Positions 39,225 to 46,880 of a DNA stretch of 64,000 bases are shown here, in pieces. Position 1 is the first letter of the stretch; each line of letters starts with the position of its first letter. The stretch comes from Actinomycetes bacterium (lineage in GTDB: Bacteria; Actinomycetota; Acidimicrobiia; Acidimicrobiales; Acidimicrobiaceae): assembly GCA_021819725.1 (NCBI GenBank), contig JAKAQR010000007.1, forward strand, positions 73,504 through 137,503, given 5' to 3'. The notes beneath the pieces are model-generated. The model saw nothing but the letters and a program-made list of their open reading frames with translations. It made no database searches and was not told the DNA's origin. Made by a program: the position numbers and the translations under genes.

Positions 39225-39737
39225 GTGGTGCCCTCTGATTACGTTCGTCGATTGCGAGCACACGTGGGACACGACTGGTTATTGTTACCGAGCGCGGTAG
39301 CGCTGGTTGAACGCCAGTCTGGTGAATTGCTCCTTGTTCGGCAGGCTGATATGGCCGATTGGTCGCTCCCGGGCGGTGCGATAGAGCTTGGTGAGACACC
39401 GACGCAGGCAGTCGTCCGTGAGGTCGCTGAGGAGACCGGTTTGGATATTGAAGAGGTCGAACTCGTGACCGTCGTTGGCGGCCCCCGTTACCAGGTGGTC
39501 TATGCCAGTGGTGATCAGGTGGAGTACACCTCGGCGATCTATCGCAGTCGATGTCGAGCTGACCAAGAACCCGTTCCCGATGGAGTTGAACTAGTCGAAC
39601 TCTGCTGGTGTCCACCAGAACGGTTGGCTGAATACTCCATGATACCCTACGTACAGAACCTTCTTGCTGATCTTGGCCTGTTGGCGGATACGACAGGATG
39701 CCGTCAAGGAGCGGCAGGCAGCTGCGAGGATGCATGA
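39225..39737 (+). CDS. Nudix hydrolase
   Basis: A 170-residue protein with the complete Nudix box: G-A-I-E-L-G-E ... REVAEETGLDIEE, where the REVAEETG segment supplies the magnesium-binding glutamates. It cleaves nucleoside diphosphates linked to another group, with substrate unknown. A valine-rich N-terminal strand (LLPSAVALVERQSGELLLV) and a C-terminal loop (ELCWCPPERLAEYSM) are usual for the ADP-ribose/NTP group. The start is GTG GTG; TAGGCT lies eight bases upstream, so the message may be leaderless. Confidence 0.9.
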   Translation: MVPSDYVRRLRAHVGHDWLLLPSAVALVERQSGELLLVRQADMADWSLPGGAIELGETPTQAVVREVAEETGLDIEEVELVTVVGGPRYQVVYASGDQVEYTSAIYRSRCRADQEPVPDGVELVELCWCPPERLAEYSMIPYVQNLLADLGLLADTTGCRQGAAGSCEDA

Positions 39738-40163
39738 TCTTCGGGTCAACCTATCGGGGTATATGGTCATGTTGTGGGGCCGATGAGGGATGTGAGCCAC
39801 TCGTGTCTTGGCCCAAGCGCCACGATAGGAAGGGAATCCAACGCCTCGTAAGTGGCGCGAGCACTTTGCTATTCTCCTCGTTCGACCTGATGACGGAGGT
39901 AGCTCTGCATTTACTCCTCTAGGAGCATCTCGCATCTCTCGCTGTGTTGGTCGATTCGAATCGTTGCGTTACTAGCTTGTCCGTGGTTCGCTGCGAGCGA
40001 GCACGAGCTGAGGTGCACAATAGTCCACAATTGTACACTTCACTTTCATCGTTGAACGGTGGTGTGAGCGACTGCCTCGCACTCGTAGGACGGGCAGCGA
40101 CTATCTCCTGGCGAGAGGATCGCAACTAACATGGGTCGTTGGAACGGTGCAAAGGAGGACGTC
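39738..40163. other. Intergenic region upstream of murA with an inverted repeat
   Basis: Open frames here look like chance and carry no motif. A near-perfect inverted repeat TGCACAAT/ATTGTACA separated by eight bases lies at 40014-40037, about 125 bp before murA, with the form of a repressor site. The internal ACAATTGT is itself a palindrome. No regulator gene is adjacent. Confidence 0.4.
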
Positions 40164-41426
40164 ATGCGGGCCTATCGTATTGAGCACTGTGTTGGCCTTG
40201 ACGGAAGCCTTGCGGTGCAAGGTGCAAAGAACTCGGTGCTCAAGCTCATGGCAGCAACCATTCTGGCCTCTGGCGTGCATGTACTCGATAATGTGCCGAG
40301 GATCACCGATGTTGAAATTATGCGGCAGATTCTTGACTCGCTTGGTGTAACGAGCACTTGGCGAGGACCGCATCGACTTGAGGTCCAGGTCCCGGAGTCG
40401 CAGGATCTCTCCAGTCGGCCCGACTATGAACTCGTCAAAAGCATTCGTGCATCGGTCGTGCTCTTGGGGCCGATCCTTGCGCGAACCGGCGAGGTGGTCC
40501 TGGCAACACCCGGCGGTGATGATTTTGGCGACCGACCAGTTGATATCCATGAGCTCGCCCTCACGGCATTGGGCGCGGTGGTGGAGGCGGTTGACGGACA
40601 GTTGATCGCAAAAGCTGATCATCTGGTCGGTTGCGACCTTGTCCTTGAATTTCCTTCGCACACGGCAACGGATAACGTTTTGATGGCGGCCACCACGGCG
40701 AAGGGTGTGACGACTATCGATAATGCGGCGAGGGAGCCAGAGGTTATTGATCTGGCAAATGCCCTGATCGAGATGGGGGCTCATATTGAAGGAGTGGGCA
40801 CCTCCCGCATCGTGATAGAGGGCGTCGAGCGGCTTAGCCCGATGCATCATCGTGTCATCGGCGATCGAGTGGCGGCAGCGACGTACCTCGCGGCAGTGGG
40901 AGCAGTCGGAGGCCGAGTTCGGATCGAGGGTATTGCGCCGTCCAACATGTTCATTCTCCTTCGTAAACTGGTGAGCGTCGGACTGACTATCGAGGTTGGG
41001 GATGAATGGATCGAGGTTGCCGGTGATGGGCATCTTCGGGCGGTAGATATTCAAACCCTTCCATATCCCGGGGTGGCAACGGACTACAAGCCAATGTTGG
41101 TGGCGATGCTCTCCATCGCCGATGGCGCCAGCGTAGTGAGCGAGAATCTCTTTGCTGGCAGATTTCGCTACCTGGACGAACTGCGTCGATATGGGGCGAA
41201 TCTGCGCGCTGAAGGACACCATATCATCATCCGTGGCGTTCCCAGACTCCTCGGAACTGAGGTAACGGCCCACGACATCCGTGCCGGCGCAGCGTTGGTG
41301 GTCGCTTCGCTGGCAGCGTGGGGAGAGAGTCAGATCAACGCGGTAGCGCACATCGAACGGGGCTACGATGCGCTTGCTGAAACGCTGGTGACTTTGGGGG
41401 CAACGATAGAAACGATAGAGGTATAG
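40164..41426 (+). CDS. murA: UDP-N-acetylglucosamine 1-carboxyvinyltransferase MurA (Cys-to-Asp form)
   Basis: First committed step of peptidoglycan synthesis: transfers enolpyruvate from PEP to UDP-GlcNAc. The 420 residues show GAKNSVLKLMAATILA (PEP-site Lys-Asn), KSIRASVVLLGPILAR, FGDRPVDIHELALTALGA, FPSHTATDNVLMAAT and ATDYKPMLVAML. The catalytic-loop residue is Asp119 in PGGDDFGDRPVD, where E. coli has Cys115; this exchange makes the enzyme intrinsically insensitive to fosfomycin. ATG 40164 has AAGGAGG five bases upstream. It leads an operon with meaB, an enoyl-CoA hydratase and treS. Confidence 0.95.
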   Translation: MRAYRIEHCVGLDGSLAVQGAKNSVLKLMAATILASGVHVLDNVPRITDVEIMRQILDSLGVTSTWRGPHRLEVQVPESQDLSSRPDYELVKSIRASVVLLGPILARTGEVVLATPGGDDFGDRPVDIHELALTALGAVVEAVDGQLIAKADHLVGCDLVLEFPSHTATDNVLMAATTAKGVTTIDNAAREPEVIDLANALIEMGAHIEGVGTSRIVIEGVERLSPMHHRVIGDRVAAATYLAAVGAVGGRVRIEGIAPSNMFILLRKLVSVGLTIEVGDEWIEVAGDGHLRAVDIQTLPYPGVATDYKPMLVAMLSIADGASVVSENLFAGRFRYLDELRRYGANLRAEGHHIIIRGVPRLLGTEVTAHDIRAGAALVVASLAAWGESQINAVAHIERGYDALAETLVTLGATIETIEV

Positions 41427-42392
41427 GTGGACAATTCCAAGGAGCTCATTGCCAGGGTGCTTGACGATGACGATAAGGGTGCAATCGCGAGGTTGATCTC
41501 TATCGTCGAGCGGCCCGCGTCTAGGGAGCGTGAGGAACTTGAGTTATGGCTTGCGGCCCAGGCTGAGACAGGTTTCGTAGTCGGTATGACCGGTGCCCCT
41601 GGTAGCGGAAAATCGACACTAGTCGATCGTCTCATCAGCCAGATTCGCACGAGCGATGAACGTGTCGCCGTTCTAGCGGTCGATCCTTCATCGCCATTTA
41701 GTGGTGGCGCTATCCTCGGTGACCGGGTGCGCATGCAGAACCACACCCAAGATGCTGGGGTCTATATCCGATCGTTGGCGACTCGCGGCCACCTTGGTGG
41801 CCTCACCGTGGCGGTGCCGAGGATCGTTCGTCTCCTCGAGGCGTTGAGGTTTCCTTGGGTGGTGATTGAGACCGTCGGGGTCGGTCAGGTAGAGATCGAG
41901 ATCACTGGGGAGGCCGATGCGACGGTGGTAGTCATCAACCCAGGTTGGGGCGATTCCATCCAAGCTAATAAGGCTGGGCTCATGGAGATCGCTGATATTT
42001 TTGTGATCAACAAGGCGGACCGAGCGGGTGTTCGTGACACGCGTCGTGATCTGGAGAATATGTTGGAGCTGGGTGCTCATGACCATCGTCCACCGATTGT
42101 GGAGACCGTCGCAACTGGAGGGGATGGGGTTGAAGCTCTGTTCGAAGCGCTGGTGCAATTGAAGGTAAGGCTTGAGGAGAGTGGTGAGCTCGCGAACCGT
42201 CGTGCGACACGGCGATTGGCAGAGTTTGACCGACTGGTGATGTCAACGCTTCGGAGCACCGTGGAATCCTTGGCAGAACGGACTAATCTGCGTGATCGTG
42301 TACGCGAGGGTTCCATGACCCCGGTGACGGCGGCAGCCGAGCTTATTGAGATGATCAAGATATCCTCGAATGAGGAAGAAGGAGGGCGATAG
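41427..42392 (+). CDS. meaB: MeaB/ArgK-type GTPase, chaperone of acyl-CoA mutase
   Basis: G3E-family P-loop GTPase that loads and protects the adenosylcobalamin of methylmalonyl-CoA mutase-type enzymes. The 321 residues contain Walker A GAPGSGKSTLVDRL (56-69), AVDPSSPFSGGAILGDRVRM, ETVGVGQVEIEI and the guanine-specificity motif NKADRAG. The GTG start directly follows the murA stop. The mutase it presumably serves is encoded at 28649, some 11 kb away, although other mutases could exist elsewhere. Confidence 0.93.
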   Translation: MDNSKELIARVLDDDDKGAIARLISIVERPASREREELELWLAAQAETGFVVGMTGAPGSGKSTLVDRLISQIRTSDERVAVLAVDPSSPFSGGAILGDRVRMQNHTQDAGVYIRSLATRGHLGGLTVAVPRIVRLLEALRFPWVVIETVGVGQVEIEITGEADATVVVINPGWGDSIQANKAGLMEIADIFVINKADRAGVRDTRRDLENMLELGAHDHRPPIVETVATGGDGVEALFEALVQLKVRLEESGELANRRATRRLAEFDRLVMSTLRSTVESLAERTNLRDRVREGSMTPVTAAAELIEMIKISSNEEEGGR

Positions 42393-43165
42393 TGGAGGAG
42401 TTTCTCATTCGAGAGGAGACCGAGGACAATGTGGTCATACTGCGTCTCAACCGGCCAAAGGCGAACGCGCTCTCCAAGGGGCTCCTGGAGGAGTTGTGGA
42501 CCTATGCCAATGCGATGGCTTTGGATCCGCCGGCTGCGGTGGTGATCACCGGGTCGAAGCGCATCTTCGCGGCTGGTGCCGAAATCGGTGAGTTTGGCGG
42601 CATGGCGGTCGGACGTGAGATGGGACAGTACTTTCATTGGGCGCTCAACGCGCTCAGCACGCTACCACGAGTGGTGATCGCAGCCATCGAGGGCTATGCC
42701 TTGGGTGGCGGGCTTGAGCTCGCGTTGTCTTGTGATTTTCGGGTCGCAGGCAATGGTGCGAAACTCGGACAACCCGAGATCGCTCTTGGCATCATCCCCG
42801 GCGGTGGAGGGACCCAGCGTTTGCCACGTCTCATCGGAGCATCGAGGGCCAAGGAGATGATCCTCGGTGGTCAATCGGTCGATGCGGATCGGGCGTTGGC
42901 GTGGGGTTTGGTCGACCGTGTCGTTGCCGATGGCCAAGCCGAGGCGGCAGCGGTCGCCTGGGCGACGGAGTTCGCTCGAGGCCCACTCGTGGCGCAGTCG
43001 TTTGCAAAGCGCGCCATTGACGCCGGACTCTCTGGCAGCCTCGCTGAAGGCTTAGAGCTCGAGAAGTCCTTCTTTGGCCAAGTCTTTGGGACAAGGGATG
43101 CAGAGATTGGCATTCAGTCGTTCTTCGAAAATGGGCCTGGCAAGGCCCAATTTGAGGGTCGCTAG
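42392..43165 (+). CDS. Enoyl-CoA hydratase/isomerase family protein
   Basis: Crotonase-fold enzyme of 257 residues. The oxyanion hole region is SKRIFAAGAEIGEF and GYALGGGLELALSCD, and both catalytic glutamates of true hydratases are kept: E109 in GGLELA and E129 in GQPEIALG. It should add water to trans-2-enoyl-CoA, giving 3-hydroxyacyl-CoA, in fatty acid or C4 acyl-CoA metabolism. The GTG start overlaps the meaB stop by one base. Pairing with meaB suggests short-chain acyl-CoA flow. Confidence 0.92.
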   Translation: MEEFLIREETEDNVVILRLNRPKANALSKGLLEELWTYANAMALDPPAAVVITGSKRIFAAGAEIGEFGGMAVGREMGQYFHWALNALSTLPRVVIAAIEGYALGGGLELALSCDFRVAGNGAKLGQPEIALGIIPGGGGTQRLPRLIGASRAKEMILGGQSVDADRALAWGLVDRVVADGQAEAAAVAWATEFARGPLVAQSFAKRAIDAGLSGSLAEGLELEKSFFGQVFGTRDAEIGIQSFFENGPGKAQFEGR

Positions 43166-44839
43166 GTGACTGATGCTTCTCGAAGGATCCTTGCTGGCGG
43201 GGATGAGCGGACTTGGTTCCAGCGAGCGGTTTTCTATGAGGTCTATATCCGTGGATTCTTTGATGCCTCCGGTGATGGTCAAGGCGACGTCCGTGGAGTA
43301 ACCTCGAAGCTCGATTATCTGGAGTGGTTGGGTATTGACTGCCTTTGGTTGTTGCCCTTCTATCCCTCCCCGTGGAAGGATGGGGGTTACGACGTCTCTG
43401 ACTACTTCAGCGTTCATCCCGCCTATGGCAATGTGACCGATATCGAAGAACTCTTGAACCAAGCGCATCTGCGGGGTATCAGGGTGATCGCTGATCTCGT
43501 CCTCAATCACACCAGTGACCAACATCCCTGGTTTGTGGAGTCTAAGGCGTCGCGCGATAATCAGATGGCCGACTGGTATGTCTGGGCTGACGATGATAGC
43601 GGTTATCAATCTGCACCAGTGATCTTCGTGGATTCGCAGAGTTCAAATTGGACCTACTGTCCGGAGCGTGATCAGTACTATTGGCATCGTTTCTTCGCGC
43701 ATCAGCCCGATCTGAACTATGAGAACCCCCAAGTACAGGAGGCCATGCTCCAAGTCGTCCGCTACTGGTTGGGACTGGGGTTTGATGGATTCCGGCTCGA
43801 TGCCGCCGCGTATCTCTTTCAGGAGGAGGGGACGCGATGTGAGAACCTGCCCGAGACACACGCCTTTCTCAAGCGGATTCGTGCCCTTGTTGACACGGAG
43901 TTTCCAGAGGCGGTGCTCCTCGCCGAGGTGAATCAGTCTCCCGCTGAGGTGGTGAGCTATTTCGGTGACGGTGATGAGTGCCATATGTGCTACGACTTCC
44001 CGTTGATGCCTCGACTGTTTTTGAGCGTGAAGACTGAGAGTGCGCTTCCCACCGCCGAGGCGTTGCGGCAGACTCCCGCGATCCCTGACGGTTGTCAATG
44101 GGGCATTTTTCTCCGTAACCATGATGAGCTAACGCTGGAGATGGTGACGGAACAGGAGCGTGAGTTCCTGTACAGCGCCTTTGCAAGCGATCCTATCTCT
44201 CGTCGGAATGTGGGGATAGGCCGTCGTCTTGCCCCACTGATCGACAATGATCGTCGGGTGGCTGAGCTGTTGCACGCACTGATTCTTGCACTCCCTGGGT
44301 CACCCATTCTTTATTATGGTGACGAGATTTTGATGGGAGATAACATCTACCTCGGTGATCGAGACTCGGTTCGTACTCCGATGCAGTGGTCGCCAGATCG
44401 CAACGGGGGTTTCTCGCGTGCCGATCCCGCGCGCCTGTACTCCGGACTTATCATCGACCCGGTCTATGGGTACCAGGTGGTCAACGTCGAATCACAGATG
44501 AATAACCCCTCGTCGTTTCTGCGATGGACACGAGAGATGTTGTCGGTTCGACATCGAGAGTCGGTCCTCGGCGACGGTGACTTTCGACTCCTGTCGGTCG
44601 ACAATGATGCCATCCTGGCTTTTGCACGATTTATCGCGAGGGAGGAACGGGTGGTGCTCTGCGTCTTTAACTTCGCCTCGAAGGTCCAGCCAGTCACGGT
44701 CGATCTCCGGGACTGGGATGGCCGTGTCCCCGTTGAGTTGCTTGGCATGACGCCCTTTCCGGCTATTGACGCCAGCGGTGCGTATGGGTTGACGCTCGCC
44801 CCATATGGCTTTCTTTGGTTTGAGTTGTGTGTGGCCTAA
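43166..44839 (+). CDS. treS: Trehalose synthase (maltose alpha-D-glucosyltransferase), GH13
   Basis: Interconverts maltose and trehalose. The 557-residue GH13 protein has YEVYIRGFFDASGDGQGDV, RVIADLVLNHTSDQH, the nucleophile region GFDGFRLDAAAYLF, the acid/base in LLAEVNQSPAEV and the third carboxylate in FLRNHDELTLEM. GDGDECHMCYDFPLMPRLF is the signature that marks TreS among amylases. There is no fused maltokinase domain and no treY/treZ nearby. The GTG start directly abuts the hydratase stop, making it the last gene of the murA operon. Confidence 0.93.
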   Translation: MTDASRRILAGGDERTWFQRAVFYEVYIRGFFDASGDGQGDVRGVTSKLDYLEWLGIDCLWLLPFYPSPWKDGGYDVSDYFSVHPAYGNVTDIEELLNQAHLRGIRVIADLVLNHTSDQHPWFVESKASRDNQMADWYVWADDDSGYQSAPVIFVDSQSSNWTYCPERDQYYWHRFFAHQPDLNYENPQVQEAMLQVVRYWLGLGFDGFRLDAAAYLFQEEGTRCENLPETHAFLKRIRALVDTEFPEAVLLAEVNQSPAEVVSYFGDGDECHMCYDFPLMPRLFLSVKTESALPTAEALRQTPAIPDGCQWGIFLRNHDELTLEMVTEQEREFLYSAFASDPISRRNVGIGRRLAPLIDNDRRVAELLHALILALPGSPILYYGDEILMGDNIYLGDRDSVRTPMQWSPDRNGGFSRADPARLYSGLIIDPVYGYQVVNVESQMNNPSSFLRWTREMLSVRHRESVLGDGDFRLLSVDNDAILAFARFIAREERVVLCVFNFASKVQPVTVDLRDWDGRVPVELLGMTPFPAIDASGAYGLTLAPYGFLWFELCVA

Positions 44840-44983
44840 GCCCTCTCGTAGTGCCAGTATGACGTTGAGCTAACCTCGCTCTCGATAGGTGGTTGATGGT
44901 GAGCGTCGCAGAAGCTTCTAGGGGATTGCTCCACCATTGGGCGAATGTCTGACGACGGGAACCATTGGCGCTTGTTCTTCGCG

Positions 44984-44989
44984 TAAGAT
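44984..44989 (+). promoter_or_regulatory. -10-like TAAGAT before the malyl-CoA lyase gene
   Basis: TAAGAT is followed by six bases and the ATG at 44996, placing +1 at the A of the start codon. No ribosome binding site exists in the gap, so a leaderless transcript is likely. A -35 element is not evident. Confidence 0.5.
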
Positions 44990-44995
44990 AGAGCC

Positions 44996-45949
44996 ATGTC
45001 ACTTCGCTCTCGTTCGCTGTTACGTCGCTCATGTCTCTCTGTTCCTGGGTCGAGTGAGCGCTTTATCGCTAAAGCCCGTGATATCGAGGCTGATATGACC
45101 TTCTTGGATCTCGAGGACTCGGTAGCGCCATCGGAAAAGGTCACTGCGCGTTCCAACATTGCTCGGGCGATCGCTGCTGGAGGATGGGATGAGCGGGTGC
45201 TGTGCGTGCGTGTCAATGCGTGGGATACGGCGCTGACCTTCCGCGACATTCTGGAGGTCGTAACGGGTTCAGGAGAACGTCTTGATGAGATTATGCTTCC
45301 CAAGGTCCAAAATGCCGCGCAGGTTGTCGCGACTGACCTTCTTTTGACCCAGATCGAGGCTGAAGCTGGTTTACAGCCCGGTCATGTGGGGCTCGAAGTT
45401 CAGATCGAAACGACCACTGGACTCATCAATGTGGAGGAGATCTGTCTGGCATCGCCACGGATCGAGGCTGTTGTTTTTGGTCCAGCCGACTTCGCAGCCT
45501 CGATGGAGATGCCGGTGCTCACGGGTGGGGTCGAGGTGCCGGAGTATCCTGGCGATCACTTTCACTATGTTTTCTCCAAGATCCTGATGGCGGCCCGCGC
45601 TGCTGGCATCCAAGTGATCGATGGACCCTACCTGAAAATCGCGGATCTTGAGGGATTACGCAACTATGCGAAGCGTTCGGCGATGCTCGGTTACGATGGT
45701 AAGTGGGCCATTCACCCGACGCAAGTAGAGGTTCTCAATGATGTCTATCGTCCGACCCAGGAACTCTTTGATAAAGCCTGCGATCTACTTGACGCCTACA
45801 CCGCCGCAACCAGCGACGATGGACGCGGAGCAGTGATGTTCGGTGATGAGATGATCGATGAGGCGAGTCGAAAGATGGCGATGAAGTTCCGAGCCCGGGG
45901 TGAGAAGGCACGGATGGTGCGGACCTCACAAGGCGAGGTGCACACCTAG
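44996..45949 (+). CDS. HpcH/HpaI-type CoA lyase (malyl-CoA/beta-methylmalyl-CoA lyase family)
   Basis: A 317-residue TIM-barrel enzyme of the CitE/malyl-CoA lyase family. It shows RRSCLSVPGSSERFIAKA, the metal-binding FLDLEDSVAPSEK (E40-D41), MLPKVQNAAQV, LEVQIETTTGLINVEEI, VFGPADFAASM and YDGKWAIHPTQVEVLN. It would cleave malyl-CoA to acetyl-CoA and glyoxylate, or beta-methylmalyl-CoA to propionyl-CoA and glyoxylate, or act as the related thioesterase. The methylsuccinyl-CoA dehydrogenase-like gene 1 kb away supports an ethylmalonyl-CoA pathway role. Its stop shares a CTAG with the convergent gene. Confidence 0.88.
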   Translation: MSLRSRSLLRRSCLSVPGSSERFIAKARDIEADMTFLDLEDSVAPSEKVTARSNIARAIAAGGWDERVLCVRVNAWDTALTFRDILEVVTGSGERLDEIMLPKVQNAAQVVATDLLLTQIEAEAGLQPGHVGLEVQIETTTGLINVEEICLASPRIEAVVFGPADFAASMEMPVLTGGVEVPEYPGDHFHYVFSKILMAARAAGIQVIDGPYLKIADLEGLRNYAKRSAMLGYDGKWAIHPTQVEVLNDVYRPTQELFDKACDLLDAYTAATSDDGRGAVMFGDEMIDEASRKMAMKFRARGEKARMVRTSQGEVHT

Positions 45950-46752
45950 ACCAGCTTGGAGGCGACCTTTGACAACAGGTAGAGGATGACGCCAGAGATC
46001 GCGAGTTCGAGGTAGAAGACGGTAACTCCCTGTCCGGTGGCCTTGAGGACGACAGAGGCGATGAGCGCCCAACTCAGGTGGATGCGAGGCAGGAGATAGG
46101 TCGGGATCGCCCAGAAGAGTAAGACCGCAAAAATCGACATCGCGATCAGCCACTTGCCGATCCTTGCAATCACCGCTGAACGCGCCTTGTGGATGATGAG
46201 CGCGAGGAGAAAGAGGACGATCGCGATCTCGGTGGCGATCGGAACGGCCGTCGTAGCGGCGCGAGCAAGGAACCCAAGGTTGGGGAGATCGGCCCCAGGA
46301 ATCGCGATTCTCAAGTTAGTCTGTTGCACGGAGTTGCCGAGGGAGCTGGAGTACTGTGAAATCCCTGCTGCGATAAACTCGGTAAGCCCCGGACCACCAA
46401 TGGTAATCGGAGCGTGGTTGGTGCCGAGAAGATGGCCGTCGGCCTGGCGGATCGCATTGACGAACTCCTGCTTGACCGCAGGTTGTGCGAGCGCTGCGGC
46501 GATGATCCCTTGCAGCTCTGCGTGAGAGATGGAGATACCTGATACCCCGGTAATGGGGGCAAGCGAGTTGGTGAGGCCATCGGCCATCGCAGATTGAATG
46601 GTCTTGCTGGTGCTGAGGGTCTGCGCATCGTTGGCGAGGCGGTTGGGGTTAAAGATTGTCAACAAGGAGAGATGGGCAAGGATGGCGATGGTCCCTGCCA
46701 ACAGGCCAAGGCTGAGCAAGATATTGCCGAGAAACCTACGCAGAGCAATCAC
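45946..46752 (-). CDS. Hypothetical multi-pass membrane protein
   Basis: A 268-residue protein with an N-terminal membrane helix (ILLSLGLLAGTIAILAHLSL), an extracytoplasmic region of about 130 residues rich in Ser, Asn and Ala, and three C-terminal helices. No family recognised. The start is unusual. The frame opens with a GTG that lies inside a perfect AAAGGAGGTGA ribosome binding site, too close for that GTG to be ideal. The in-frame CTG three codons on sits at the usual eight-base distance and could be the real start. The stop TAG and the convergent malyl-CoA lyase stop share the same CTAG. Confidence 0.75.
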   Translation of the reverse strand: MIALRRFLGNILLSLGLLAGTIAILAHLSLLTIFNPNRLANDAQTLSTSKTIQSAMADGLTNSLAPITGVSGISISHAELQGIIAAALAQPAVKQEFVNAIRQADGHLLGTNHAPITIGGPGLTEFIAAGISQYSSSLGNSVQQTNLRIAIPGADLPNLGFLARAATTAVPIATEIAIVLFLLALIIHKARSAVIARIGKWLIAMSIFAVLLFWAIPTYLLPRIHLSWALIASVVLKATGQGVTVFYLELAISGVILYLLSKVASKLV

Positions 46753-46880
46753 CTCCTTTCTATCCTTCGATTCATCAGAGGGTCACCGCGAGAGGTTTCG
46801 GCACAACATTGCGTTCCCTTGATCGGGGAGCATTGAGGCAGTTCCACTGATGCCCTTGGCTAGTGTAGCGCGAACGAGAC

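Noticed and set aside
39698..40129. Short plus-strand open frames between the Nudix gene and murA
   Set aside because: No ribosome binding sites or conserved features; they occupy a region better explained as regulatory.
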